This document shows, in pieces, positions 51,228 to 59,597 of a stretch of 64,000 nt of DNA. The first letter of the stretch is position 1. Each line of letters starts with the position of its first letter. Under the pieces are notes generated by a model. It saw only the letters and a list, made by a program, of their open reading frames with translations, ran no database searches and was not told the origin of the DNA. Source of the stretch: an uncultured Hyphomonadaceae bacterium (GTDB taxonomy: Bacteria > Pseudomonadota > Alphaproteobacteria > Caulobacterales > Maricaulaceae); contig CAJXPX010000004.1 of NCBI GenBank assembly GCA_913058335.1, positions 159,909 to 223,908 of the forward strand, given 5' to 3'. The position numbers and the translations under genes are program-made.

Positions 51228-52049
51228 ATGTTAGCAAAAACTATGGTCTGGTTGCGATACCTTACATTTTCCCTACTGCTCTGTTTGATCAGTCTTATCC
51301 CGACAGCTGTATCGGCGCAGGCGGTATCGGATATTCAATCCTATATTGAATCCGGACAATATCAGGAGGCGTTCGAGCTCGGAAGCAGGTTGAAAACTCC
51401 GGATTCTCTTTCCCTGGCTTCCGAAGCTTTGGCGCGGCAAATCATGTTAGGGGAAACGAACACGCCTCACTTAAAGGCGAAACAAGCCAGAGATCTTGCG
51501 CAGAGAGCGCTAAAACTGAATCCGGGTCACCAAAATGCCCGACTTCAATTTGTAGTCACCGACGGGTTTGTTGCCCGGTTCACGGGGGATGTAACGGCAT
51601 GGTTTAAAAAACTTCCTCAAAAAAGCTTGGAATACATTCAAGCTTACCGAACGGACTTCCCACAGGAGGCGAGGGGGGATGCTTTAATGGGGGCTTGGCA
51701 CCTGGAAATTGCGCGCAAGGCCGGGGCCGAAAGCGCAGAGAAGTGGTTCGGCGCACGTATAGACTATGGAAAAGGTTTTTTCGAACAGGCCCTCCAACGG
51801 GATCCTGCGGATATGATTATGCGTGTCAACTATGCCTTTGCTTTGATCGCTTTATCTAATGAAGAGGCGGTGAGTGAGAGCGATTTAATGAGAGCCAAAT
51901 CAATTTTGACAGATTTGGAATTGCAAGAGACTCCAGATGACTTCAGCCAAAAAATGTTTGAAAAAGCTAAAATAGCGCTGAGTTTATTTGAAGATCAAGA
52001 GGCCTTGGAAGACTATATAAACGCCTATTTAGAAAGTGATCCGACCTAA
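51228..52049 (+). CDS. Secreted TPR-like helical protein
   Basis: A 273-residue exported protein with a long signal peptide ending near PTAVSAQ. The mature chain is helical, with TPR-like repeats such as IQSYIESGQYQEAFELGSRL and AKQARDLAQRALKLNPGHQNARLQF. A second region, GYGKGFFEQALQRDPADMIMR-type (IDYGKGFFEQALQRDPADM), is also repeat-like. It probably mediates protein contacts in the periplasm. A GTG two codons upstream is an alternative start. There is no operon partner; the S24 regulator converges downstream. Confidence 0.7.
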   Translation: MLAKTMVWLRYLTFSLLLCLISLIPTAVSAQAVSDIQSYIESGQYQEAFELGSRLKTPDSLSLASEALARQIMLGETNTPHLKAKQARDLAQRALKLNPGHQNARLQFVVTDGFVARFTGDVTAWFKKLPQKSLEYIQAYRTDFPQEARGDALMGAWHLEIARKAGAESAEKWFGARIDYGKGFFEQALQRDPADMIMRVNYAFALIALSNEEAVSESDLMRAKSILTDLELQETPDDFSQKMFEKAKIALSLFEDQEALEDYINAYLESDPT

Positions 52050-52081
52050 GATAAAGTCTGATTTGTGTTGTTATTTTTTAA

Positions 52082-52708
52082 TTATTGCGAGACCCAGACG
52101 ATGCGGGCGATCCATTGTATATCGCGTCTGGCAAAATCTCTATCGTCATAATCGGGATTAAGCGAAACGAGCTCTATTCGGGTTTCATTTATCAAGCGGA
52201 GTTCTTTCGCCATAATCTCCCCCTCATTTGTTTTGACAACCACACGGTCACCGCGCCTTACCGTCTCGTTCGGGGCGACGAGAACTTTATCCCCTGCGCG
52301 CAGGACTGGCGACATAGAGTCACCGGCGATTTGCAGGCAATAAACATTTTCATCTCTGAGCCCAGGCACCCGAACATCTTCCCATCCTTCCCCAACGGGA
52401 AAACCGGCATCATCGAAAAAACCTTGGCTACCCGCTTGAGCAAGACCAATAACAGGGATGGACGGCCCGTGAGCGCCAGCTTGGTCAGCAAAACGCGCAA
52501 AATCTTCAAAACTCATGCCGACCGTGCCGAGGACTTTCGAAAGGCTTTCCGTGGAGGGCCAGCGATTTTTACCAGAGCTAGATTGGCGTTTCGACTTATT
52601 AAAAGTCGTCGGGTCGAGACCGGCTTGACGCGCTAAGCCGGAGGGGCTCGTCGATAAAGATTGAGACAATCGATCAAGCGCATTCCAAATATCGGTATGG
52701 GAAAACAT
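52082..52708 (-). CDS. HTH transcriptional regulator with S24 (LexA/CI-type) peptidase domain
   Basis: A 208-residue repressor-type protein. The N-terminal 75 residues contain a helix-turn-helix (SPSGLARQAGLDPTTFNKSK), followed by a LexA/UmuD-like S24 domain with catalytic S131 in QIAGDSMSPVLRAGD and K168 in EIMAKELRL. The expected Ala-Gly cleavage bond is replaced by AQAGSQG (about residue 90). No phage genes are nearby, so it looks like the chromosomal stress regulator found in many alphaproteobacteria rather than a prophage CI. It converges with the TPR-like gene. Confidence 0.88.
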   Translation of the reverse strand: MFSHTDIWNALDRLSQSLSTSPSGLARQAGLDPTTFNKSKRQSSSGKNRWPSTESLSKVLGTVGMSFEDFARFADQAGAHGPSIPVIGLAQAGSQGFFDDAGFPVGEGWEDVRVPGLRDENVYCLQIAGDSMSPVLRAGDKVLVAPNETVRRGDRVVVKTNEGEIMAKELRLINETRIELVSLNPDYDDRDFARRDIQWIARIVWVSQ

Positions 52709-52792
52709 GGGAGTCTATCTAGGAAAAAAAGCCTAAGCGGTCAAATGGAAACCGGGCCAAAAGTCGGGAGAGGAGAAAAGAGATTTACGCAT

Positions 52793-52829
52793 AAAAAACC
52801 CCGGCACTGTTTAATAAAACAGGCCGGGG
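52793..52829 (-). terminator. Rho-independent terminator after amt
   Basis: A long hairpin (CCCCGGC with GCCGGGG, extended by CTGTTT and AAACAG inside) followed on the minus strand by six T residues (52793-52798), about 90 bases after the amt stop. Confidence 0.85.
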
Positions 52830-52919
52830 AAGGTATTCGCACCGCTAACTTTAGCAAAGCGCGAGGGGAAAGTTGGGTTTGGTGAAGCGCAGAATTTATA
52901 CTGCGCTTCACCGAATTCT

Positions 52920-54233
52920 TTAAGAGGCCACAAACTCAGGATAGCTTGGGACGCCAATCTCGGCTTGGTCCAGTCCGATATATTCGTCTTCTTCGCTGAC
53001 CCGCAGACCGATAGTCAGTTTTAAAGCAAACCAGACAATGGATGAGGCAACACAGACAAAGACGGCTGTGGCGAGGACACCGATAAGCTGCGGCATGAAG
53101 GTCACATCAGGGTTAGTGAAAGCGACAGCCAATGTTCCGAAGATACCTGCAACCAGGTGAACCGGCACGGCACCGACTACATCGTCGATTTTAAGTTTAT
53201 CAAGCAAAGGCACTGTCAAACAGGCGAGCAAGGAGCCGATACCGCCGACGAGCAAGGCAACCGGAACGCTCGGTGTAAGGGGCTCAGCTGTAATCGCGAC
53301 CAAGCCGGCCAAAGCACCATTCAAAGCCATAGTTAGGTCAATCTTACCGTAACGGATTTGGGTGTAGAGGATGGCAATGATAACGCCCGCGACTGCCGCC
53401 ATATTTGTGTTTACAAAGATTTTCGCAATAGAGTCTGCATCAGCAATAGTGCCAAGCGCTAGCTGTGACGCTCCGTTAAAACCAAACCAACCGAGCCACA
53501 AGATAAATACACCCAGTGTTGCGAGAGGCATAGAAGAGCCAGGGATAGCGTTCACTTTTCCATCGACATACTTGCCTTTACGTGCGCCGAGAATGATGGC
53601 CCCTATTAGAGCGGCCCAGCCGCCAGTGGAGTGAACCAATGTAGAGCCAGCGAAGTCAGAGAAACCCATACGATCAAGGAAGCCTGTTCCCCATTCCCAC
53701 GAGCCAACAACCGGATAGATAAAGCCAGTCAGAACTATAACAAAAATGATGAAGGGCCAAAATTTAATACGTTCAGCAACTGTGCCTGAAACAATTGAAG
53801 CCGTCGTGGCACAAAAGACCATCTGGAAAAACCAGTCTGAATACCCTGAGTAGCCTGTATCTGTGCTTGGGTCGCCAAAACTCATAATGCCGGGCATTCC
53901 GAAGAGCCCCGCACCGTCACCGGACACATTATACATAAGTTGGTAGCCTATGACCCAAAACATAAGGCCAGCCACAGAGTATAAGCTGATATTCTTCAAA
54001 CATTGCATGGAGACATTTTTAGTGCGGACAAAGCCTGCCTCCAGCATGGCAAAGCCTGCGGCCATCCACATGACAAGGAAGCCACCGATCAAAAAGAGTA
54101 ATGTGTTAAATACAAAGGCGTCATTTGCCGCCAGACTCTCGAGGGACGGGGCGTCTTGCGCCACCGCCATTGCGGGCAGAGCACTAAGTATAGCGGCTCC
54201 CCCCAATATTTTCGCAAAATTGCGTTTAGACAT
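52920..54233 (-). CDS. amt: Ammonium transporter
   Basis: An Amt/Rh-family ammonium channel (437 residues) with an N-terminal signal-like segment and eleven membrane helices. Family motifs: the twin-His pair is in STLVHSTGGWAALIGAIIL (about residue 177) and VGAVPVHLVAGIFGTLAV (about residue 330), and ends of the family lie in GDPSTDTGYSGYSDWFFQM. A polar C-terminal tail (SEEDEYIGLDQAEIG) is the GlnK-interaction region. GGAAGGGA upstream of MSKRNF sets the start. No glnK is adjacent. Confidence 0.95.
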   Translation of the reverse strand: MSKRNFAKILGGAAILSALPAMAVAQDAPSLESLAANDAFVFNTLLFLIGGFLVMWMAAGFAMLEAGFVRTKNVSMQCLKNISLYSVAGLMFWVIGYQLMYNVSGDGAGLFGMPGIMSFGDPSTDTGYSGYSDWFFQMVFCATTASIVSGTVAERIKFWPFIIFVIVLTGFIYPVVGSWEWGTGFLDRMGFSDFAGSTLVHSTGGWAALIGAIILGARKGKYVDGKVNAIPGSSMPLATLGVFILWLGWFGFNGASQLALGTIADADSIAKIFVNTNMAAVAGVIIAILYTQIRYGKIDLTMALNGALAGLVAITAEPLTPSVPVALLVGGIGSLLACLTVPLLDKLKIDDVVGAVPVHLVAGIFGTLAVAFTNPDVTFMPQLIGVLATAVFVCVASSIVWFALKLTIGLRVSEEDEYIGLDQAEIGVPSYPEFVAS

Positions 54234-54402
54234 AACGGATTCCCTTCCAGTTTTCTTGTGTCTCCTCTTTGGCGGTGATTTTGTGTGCATGAAATGGATT
54301 CACGTGTCGGATTTGGGGACTTACGCGACAGAGTCATTATCTGTGCGCTGATAATTCGTTTATGCCCTGTTCTTGTGCAACGAGGTTGTTTATAAACTAA
54401 TT

Positions 54403-54750
54403 ATGTCAGAAATTAAGATTGCTTATAAGATATTGACCCAAGCCGAATGGGGTGAATTTATTCAGGAAATGGTCTTTGAGGGAAGTGAAGTGGATCTGGA
54501 GGACGGATTTATTCACTTGTCTGCGGAAGATCAGGTTCAGGAAACGCTTCATAAACATTACACAGGCGGAGGAACGATTGTTATCGTTAAAATTTCTCTG
54601 GAGAGGGCGGGCCTAAAGCTAAAATGGGAAGAGTCTCGTAATGGAGAGAAATTTCCACACGCCTATTCAGACCTTACCATGGATGATGTGTTGTCCTATC
54701 GGAAACTTCTACCCGACCGGAACGGACGCTATGTATTCGGGACGGAGTAA
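54403..54750 (+). CDS. DUF952 domain protein
   Basis: A 115-residue protein of the DUF952 family (uncharacterised, ADP-ribosyltransferase-like fold reported for some relatives). MSEIKIAYKILTQAEW leads to EDGFIHLSAEDQVQETLHKH and a closing YSDLTMDDVLSYRKLLPDRNGR, which is the DUF952 signature order. There is no ribosome binding site; TATAAA at 54391-54396 lies six bases upstream of the ATG, consistent with a leaderless message. A TTG 10 codons earlier is an alternative. Its stop overlaps pyrD (TAATG). Confidence 0.82.
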   Translation: MSEIKIAYKILTQAEWGEFIQEMVFEGSEVDLEDGFIHLSAEDQVQETLHKHYTGGGTIVIVKISLERAGLKLKWEESRNGEKFPHAYSDLTMDDVLSYRKLLPDRNGRYVFGTE

Positions 54751-55808
54751 TGAGTTTGTTTTATAAAGTTGGGACGTCCGTTCTGCGCAGGCTTCCAGCG
54801 GAGCGCGCCCATACGGCCACGGTAAAAGCTTTGCGGGCAGGGTTTGGTCCCAAGGCGAGCGCAAAGAAGTTTCCTGAACTTGCCACAGAAATTGGGGGCT
54901 TAAACTTGCCAAATCCTGTCGGGTTAGCGGCGGGATTTGATAAGGATTGTGACGTTCCTAATGCCATGTTGGATTCAGGGTTTGGATTTGTCGAATGCGG
55001 GACGGTGACGCCAAAGCCCCAGACCGGAAACCCGAAGCCCCGTTTGTTTCGACTGACGGAGGATGAAGCTGTCATCAATCGCATGGGCTTTAATAATAAA
55101 GGTCTTGATCATTTTTCAGCACGTCTTCGAGCGCGACACGAAAATGGCGGCATTATAGGGGCCAATCTCGGCGCAAATAAAGACAGTGACGACCGTATAG
55201 CCGATTATGTCACAGGCTTAGCCCGGCTCTGGGGGATGTGCGATTACTTTACTATCAACATCAGCTCGCCCAATACGCCCGGCCTGCGTAATCTTCAGGG
55301 CAGCACAGAGATGGAAGATTTGCTCGGACGACTCTCCGAAACTCGGTCGAAACTGTCAGGGGATTCGCCGAGCTATCCCATGTTTTTGAAAGTTGCTCCG
55401 GACCTGAATTTTTCAGAAGTCGAACGGGTGGTAGAACAAGCCCGAACTTACGGTCTTAACGCGATTATTGTCAGCAATACAACGATTGAGCGTCCCGATA
55501 ATTTAGCCAGTTCTCATCGCGGGGAAGGGGGTGGTTTGTCAGGTCAGCCGCTCTTTGAAAAATCTACGGCGCTTCTGCAGGAGTTTTCTGATGCAGCCGG
55601 AGGACGGATTGATTTAATCGGCGTCGGCGGTATCGGCAGCGGGGCACAGGCTTATGCCAAGATCAGAGCCGGGGCCAAGGCCGTGCAGCTTTATTCCGCG
55701 CTTGTTTATAATGGCCCGCAACTTGTCCAGGAAATATGTACGGATTTGTCAGCGCGATTGAAGGCGGATGGGTTTGCGACCCTTATTGAGGCGGTTGGCA
55801 CCGCATAA
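54750..55808 (+). CDS. pyrD: Dihydroorotate dehydrogenase (quinone), class 2
   Basis: A membrane-associated FMN enzyme (352 residues) oxidising dihydroorotate to orotate in pyrimidine synthesis, feeding electrons to quinone. The N-terminal helix (MSLFYKVGTSVLRRLPAER) is the class 2 membrane-binding element. FMN and substrate motifs: LPNPVGLAAGFDKDCDVPNAM, INRMGFNNKGLDHF, FTINISSPNTPGLRNLQ with the catalytic Ser, KVAPDLNF and LIGVGGIGSGAQAY. The ATG overlaps the DUF952 stop, so the two genes are translationally coupled. Confidence 0.95.
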   Translation: MSLFYKVGTSVLRRLPAERAHTATVKALRAGFGPKASAKKFPELATEIGGLNLPNPVGLAAGFDKDCDVPNAMLDSGFGFVECGTVTPKPQTGNPKPRLFRLTEDEAVINRMGFNNKGLDHFSARLRARHENGGIIGANLGANKDSDDRIADYVTGLARLWGMCDYFTINISSPNTPGLRNLQGSTEMEDLLGRLSETRSKLSGDSPSYPMFLKVAPDLNFSEVERVVEQARTYGLNAIIVSNTTIERPDNLASSHRGEGGGLSGQPLFEKSTALLQEFSDAAGGRIDLIGVGGIGSGAQAYAKIRAGAKAVQLYSALVYNGPQLVQEICTDLSARLKADGFATLIEAVGTA

Positions 55809-55815
55809 TTAAGGC

Positions 55816-57165
55816 TTACATCTTACCTTCTAAATGCCGCGTAATAGCGGGGTAGGCTATAGCGAGTGTCACCGCCCGCATGACATAATAAACTAAAAAG
55901 GCTATCCAAATACCGACGGCCCCAAGCTCCGGGTAAAGCAAGTAATGCGCGCCAATATAAATAATGACAGAGACGATTCCAGCATTGCGCATCGCTGCCG
56001 TTCTCGTCGTGCCGATGAAAACGCCGTCCAGCTGATACGCCATGAAGCCGAGGACCGGGGCAAGGGCGCAATAGGCCAAATAGGCTTGGGCGCTGGCCCG
56101 AACATCCGGATCCGTAGTTAGCAGATTGATAATAAAAGGTCCGCCAAACCAAATTAATGCTCCGCAAACACAGGCAAAAAGCGCCGAAAATTCTGTCGTG
56201 AGCCGAACGGCCCTATCGAATCTGGATTTGTTTTTCGCGCCATAGGCCGCCCCGGTGACGGCTTCTGCCGTATGAGCAAACCCATCTAGGACAAGGGCAG
56301 ACATTGTGATGAACTGCATCAATACATGATAGCCCGCTAAGAATGTTTCCCCTTCGGCCGCCGCAGCGTTGCCGAAAAAGTTAAATCCAATCGTTAGTGA
56401 CAAAGTGCGGATAAAAATATTGGAATTGGTCACGCCAAGTTTTGAGAGAGCTTCTTTGGCTAACAAGGTTTTCTTGCTGATAGCTTCCCATCGAAAGCCG
56501 CCGCGGCGTCTAATCTCGCGGTAAGCCAGCCAAAGGCCCGCGGCTAATCCAACCCATTCGGCAATAGAAGAGGCAAGAGCGACACCATACAGGCCCGCAC
56601 CGAAGCCGAGAACAAATAAGGGGGAGAGGATTAAGTTTGTCAGGTTTAAGACAATCTGCATTCCAAGCGCTAATCCGGATCGGCTTATTCCGACAAACCA
56701 CCCCATGAGGGCAATACTGGCAAGCGTTGCAGGCAATCCCCAAAGCCGAGCTTGTATATAGAGTGTGGCCGACGCCTCAATATCGGGATGGGCCGTGTAG
56801 ATTTTAAAAGCAAGCGGCAGGAGCCAGCCCTGTAACAGCAGGATGAAAAGTCCGATGCAAAGTCCAATGGGAAGAGCGCGAAGAATGTGGGACTGGACAT
56901 CTGCTTCCGCCCCTTGGCCGTCACTTTGGGCGACGAGGCCTGCCGTACTCATGCGAAGAAAGCCAAATCCCCAATAAAAAATGCCGTAAATAACAGCTCC
57001 AAGGCCGATTCCGGCCAGAGCACTTGTCCCGACAAAACGGCCAATAACAAAGGTATCCACCAAACCCACGATTGGGGCCGCACCATTAGCGAGCATGATG
57101 GGCCAGCTTTGATTGAAAATCTTTTTCCGGCTTAGCCTGCCTTGTATGACTGTCTCGTTTGGCAC
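55816..57165 (-). CDS. MATE family efflux transporter (DinF-like)
   Basis: A multidrug/toxin exporter of 449 residues with 12 membrane helices in two homologous halves. N-terminal PIMLANGAAPIVGLVDTFVI and the ALAGIGLGAVIYGIFYWGF region are the MATE opening; the second half repeats with FFGNAAAAEGETFLAGYHVL. The sequence fits the DinF subgroup of Na+ or H+ driven exporters. It is alone in its transcript, ending just 7 bases after the pyrD stop, convergent with it. Cargo unknown. Confidence 0.93.
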   Translation of the reverse strand: MPNETVIQGRLSRKKIFNQSWPIMLANGAAPIVGLVDTFVIGRFVGTSALAGIGLGAVIYGIFYWGFGFLRMSTAGLVAQSDGQGAEADVQSHILRALPIGLCIGLFILLLQGWLLPLAFKIYTAHPDIEASATLYIQARLWGLPATLASIALMGWFVGISRSGLALGMQIVLNLTNLILSPLFVLGFGAGLYGVALASSIAEWVGLAAGLWLAYREIRRRGGFRWEAISKKTLLAKEALSKLGVTNSNIFIRTLSLTIGFNFFGNAAAAEGETFLAGYHVLMQFITMSALVLDGFAHTAEAVTGAAYGAKNKSRFDRAVRLTTEFSALFACVCGALIWFGGPFIINLLTTDPDVRASAQAYLAYCALAPVLGFMAYQLDGVFIGTTRTAAMRNAGIVSVIIYIGAHYLLYPELGAVGIWIAFLVYYVMRAVTLAIAYPAITRHLEGKM

Positions 57166-57216
57166 AAAGGGGCGCTACAGAATCGCGCTACCTTTGTCAT
57201 TCTTTAAATAATGCTT

Positions 57217-57537
57217 CTATGTACCGAGGATATTTTTCATGGCCTCTAGATAATTAATCCAAGCCTGTCGTCCGTGTTTCGTAAGGTGAACCAGAGTTTG
57301 TGGACGTTTGCCCTTAAACCCTTTCTCCTGCCGGACAAAACCAGCGTTTTCAAGTTTGGTTAGGTGAGTGGAAAGATTACCGTTACTCGTGCCTGTTTTC
57401 TCCAACAGCTCCGGAAAGCTCGCGGGATTGACGGCAGAGAGGTAAGCCATGATTCCCATCCGGAGACGTCCGTGAATGATGTCGTTCACAGCGTCCAGAT
57501 CGAGACCTATTTCCGTATCACCTGCGTCACTGGACAT
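57217..57537 (-). CDS. Winged-helix transcriptional regulator (ArsR-like, no metal site)
   Basis: A 106-residue DNA-binding protein. A winged-helix core with MGIMAYLSAVNPASFPELLE (helix 2-3 region), the recognition helix TGTSNGNLSTHLTKLENAGF and wing VRQEKGFKGKRPQTLVHLT is complete, and the C-terminal helix probably dimerises. It is of the DUF/ArsR-like type that often sits beside a membrane protein it controls. Its start overlaps the end of the upstream membrane-protein gene by 11 bases; a Met six codons earlier has GGGAGGG upstream and is also possible. See the paired palindromes at 58214 and 58241. Confidence 0.88.
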   Translation of the reverse strand: MSSDAGDTEIGLDLDAVNDIIHGRLRMGIMAYLSAVNPASFPELLEKTGTSNGNLSTHLTKLENAGFVRQEKGFKGKRPQTLVHLTKHGRQAWINYLEAMKNILGT

Positions 57538-58168
57538 TTTCTTCTCCGGGAACATCTGTCCCTCCCGCCTTTTTCATCAAAAGCAGAGAGGGGAGGATGA
57601 CCGTAAAAATAGTGGCGATAGACCCGATGAGATAAACGACTGTCTGACCGTAAAATGAAAAGCATACCGCAGATGCTGTAAAGCCTATAAAAGAGGCAAA
57701 ATGAAGCATACGTATTTTACTCATTTTCGCGACTACGCCGTAAGCAAGCCCTTGTCCGGCAAATCCGACAATCATAACAAGATCAAACAGTTTATATGTG
57801 CCGTCCGCAAACACCATATTGATGATAATGCCGACAAAAAGCGTCGCTAACATGCCCGAAAACATCGTCCAGACATAGCTTTCGACTCGATTCGCGGCAG
57901 AGTTTGATCCGGCTTTCTTGTTGATTTTGCGTCCCATAACTGCGCTCCCCAGGCCGCCAATGACGCCAAAAGCGATCCAGGCGAGGGCGAGAGTGCTTTC
58001 CGGTAGACCGATGGTTCCTGATAATATTCCCCATTGATAAAAGAATATAGAGGTGAGCAAGACGCCCCACATCAGACCTATAGGGCCGCCCAGAAGAGGG
58101 GTCTCAGCCCCTTCCTTGGCAAGGCGGCTAGCGTAATCCAAATCCGAAAGCAGGTTTTCTTTTGACAT
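57527..58168 (-). CDS. Hypothetical six-helix membrane protein paired with the regulator
   Basis: A 213-residue protein with six predicted transmembrane helices, including PIGLMWGVLLTSIFFYQWGI and FASFIGFTASAVCFSFYG. Start at MSKENLLSDLD, preceded by AAGGAGACGATT. It is the first gene of the pair whose second gene is the winged-helix regulator (overlap 11 bases). I do not recognise the family. Coupling with a regulator of this kind suggests that it responds to, or protects against, a condition sensed at the membrane; this is inference. Confidence 0.75.
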   Translation of the reverse strand: MSKENLLSDLDYASRLAKEGAETPLLGGPIGLMWGVLLTSIFFYQWGILSGTIGLPESTLALAWIAFGVIGGLGSAVMGRKINKKAGSNSAANRVESYVWTMFSGMLATLFVGIIINMVFADGTYKLFDLVMIVGFAGQGLAYGVVAKMSKIRMLHFASFIGFTASAVCFSFYGQTVVYLIGSIATIFTVILPSLLLMKKAGGTDVPGEENVQ

Positions 58169-58213
58169 AATCGTCTCCTTATCAATCAATAAACTACTTT
58201 ATCTTAAAAATAT

Positions 58214-58228
58214 GTTTGCGTTACAAAC
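58214..58228. promoter_or_regulatory. Operator-like palindrome 1
   Basis: GTTTG-N5-CAAAC, a perfect 5-base inverted repeat with a 5-base spacer, in the gap between the divergent membrane-protein and DUF2141 genes. Its centre is 28 bases from the centre of an identical pattern at 58242-58256. Confidence 0.6.
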
Positions 58229-58240
58229 TACACTATGTCA

Positions 58241-58257
58241 AGTTTGAAATACAAACT
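58241..58257. promoter_or_regulatory. Operator-like palindrome 2
   Basis: AGTTTG-N5-CAAACT, a perfect 6-base inverted repeat, sharing the GTTTG-N5-CAAAC core with the palindrome at 58214. A TTGACA hexamer on the minus strand (58236-58241) touches its edge, and the DUF2141 ribosome binding site starts 8 bases beyond it. Confidence 0.62.
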
Positions 58258-58276
58258 AATTTGAAAGGAGGCTATT

Positions 58277-58768
58277 GTGTTTGTTAAGTTAAAAAAATTG
58301 AGCGTTTCTACTGGAGGCGCCATCTGTGCGCTCTACGCTCTCAGTGCGTTAGGAGTTAGCCCTGCTTGGGCGAATGAAGTAACGGACTGGAAGATTATAG
58401 ACGGCACCATCCCTGTGACCGTCACGCTTAAGGGCGTGTCTAAAACCGAGGGGCCAATATATGTCTCAATCCAGACGCGAGAGAACTATCGCTCTATGAA
58501 AGGGTTTGGCGGCGTTTTAGGTGAGCCTACTCTTGGAGATATTACTCAGATATTTAATGTTGATTCGCCCGGAGACTATGCAGTGTCTGTGTGGCATGAT
58601 CTGGATGATGACGGACGGTTCTCAATGACTGAGGATTACAAAATCCTAGACGGTTGGGGCGCGTCCGGAGACGCGCCAGAAGATCGCGAGCCTACATTCG
58701 ACGATGTTAAAATTAAGGTCGACGAGTCTGGCGCAAATGTGCCTGTCGAAATAAGATATCCGGGCTAA
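58277..58768 (+). CDS. DUF2141 domain secreted protein
   Basis: A 163-residue exported protein of the DUF2141 family, beta-sandwich proteins of unknown role often found in envelopes of bacteria that degrade or bind organic substrates. The signal peptide ends near SPAWANE (residue 33). The core GDYAVSVWHDLDDDGRFSMTEDYK is the family signature. AAAGGAGG 6 bases upstream fixes the GTG start. It is divergent from the membrane-protein/regulator pair and has two operator-like palindromes in front of it. Confidence 0.87.
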   Translation: MFVKLKKLSVSTGGAICALYALSALGVSPAWANEVTDWKIIDGTIPVTVTLKGVSKTEGPIYVSIQTRENYRSMKGFGGVLGEPTLGDITQIFNVDSPGDYAVSVWHDLDDDGRFSMTEDYKILDGWGASGDAPEDREPTFDDVKIKVDESGANVPVEIRYPG

Positions 58769-58798
58769 TTAGTCTTTTGACATTGTATCAAATAAAAA

Positions 58799-58824
58799 AA
58801 GCCACCGATTTTCATCGGTGGCTT
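58799..58824. terminator. Bidirectional terminator between DUF2141 and ydbL
   Basis: An 11-base-pair stem (AAGCCACCGAT with ATCGGTGGCTT, loop TTTC) between convergent genes, with a T run of seven on the minus strand and a weaker T-rich stretch on the plus strand. Confidence 0.88.
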
Positions 58825-58849
58825 AATTCGTTTTAAAATCTCTAACTGA

Positions 58850-59239
58850 CTATTTCTGGACCCAGCTGCCAGAAGACATGAGAACATATTCGCCAGCGCT
58901 GGCTTTGGCGACCTGCTTTTCACCTGTTAGGGCGGCGACGACTTCCGTCTTCACATTTTGGTCATTGGCTAGACGCGTATAGAGAGATTTGCGAGCAATA
59001 TTAATTTCTTTCATGGCCGCTTTAGTGGCTGCATCCAAGGACTGGTTATTGACGGCATCCAGATATCCGGCTGCGGTTTCTCCGATCTTGCCGGCCGATT
59101 TCGCCCTATCAACAGTAGCCTTTGCAGAGGCGGATTGTGCCTGCGCAGTGTTTAGGCCTTGTATATTCAATGCGCCTGCGCCTGCGCCTAAAATTGCGCC
59201 GGCTACAGTTAAGGCGATAATTTTTGATACGATTTTCAT
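58850..59239 (-). CDS. ydbL: YdbL family (DUF1318) periplasmic protein
   Basis: A 129-residue exported protein. The signal peptide ends near AGALNIQGLNTAQAQS, and the mature helical domain (KATVDRAKSAGKIGETAAGY, LDAATKAAMKEINIARKSLY) is DUF1318/YdbL. In E. coli, YdbL is encoded with YnbE and YdbH, which form a bridge that moves phospholipids between membranes; YdbL may modulate that complex. Here only ynbE and ydbL are present. It follows ynbE by 9 bases on the same transcript. Confidence 0.9.
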   Translation of the reverse strand: MKIVSKIIALTVAGAILGAGAGALNIQGLNTAQAQSASAKATVDRAKSAGKIGETAAGYLDAVNNQSLDAATKAAMKEINIARKSLYTRLANDQNVKTEVVAALTGEKQVAKASAGEYVLMSSGSWVQK

Positions 59240-59248
59240 ATGAACCTC

Positions 59249-59461
59249 CTAAAACAAGTCTGGGTTGTCGGCGATAAGTTCTTCCACATCTTTGTCGAGG
59301 CGCACGCGAACTTCCTGATCAATTTTGACGTTCAGATCAATTTTGATCGGTTTATCGGATGGCTCGATCTTCACCGTGGGGGTGCAGGCCGATAACCCGC
59401 CTCCCAAAGAAGTGAAAAAAGCTGCGCTGAGCAACACGGATTTCAAACCTGAATTTTTCAT
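59249..59461 (-). CDS. ynbE: YnbE family lipoprotein
   Basis: A 70-residue lipoprotein. The signal peptide has the lipobox LSAC with the acylated Cys at residue 26, followed by TPTVKIEPSDKPIKIDLNVK and VRVRLDKDVEELIADNPDLF, matching YnbE. YnbE is an outer-membrane lipoprotein that completes the YdbH-YnbE intermembrane bridge for phospholipid transport. It sits ahead of ydbL as in other proteobacteria, but no ydbH gene precedes it here. Confidence 0.9.
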   Translation of the reverse strand: MKNSGLKSVLLSAAFFTSLGGGLSACTPTVKIEPSDKPIKIDLNVKIDQEVRVRLDKDVEELIADNPDLF

Positions 59462-59597
59462 GATTGACCTTATACCTAATTCCGGCTGAACCTGGCATTA
59501 ACAAACCTGCCTTGCAATCAGATTTTAATGTTGAGGGCCCACAGGCGAGATTTTCTTGAAAGCCTGCGAATCGCCCGCTAATGAATAAAAAAACGCC

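Noticed and set aside
52082..52708. Prophage repressor
   Set aside because: The S24-peptidase regulator has no phage genes, integrase or att-like repeats around it.
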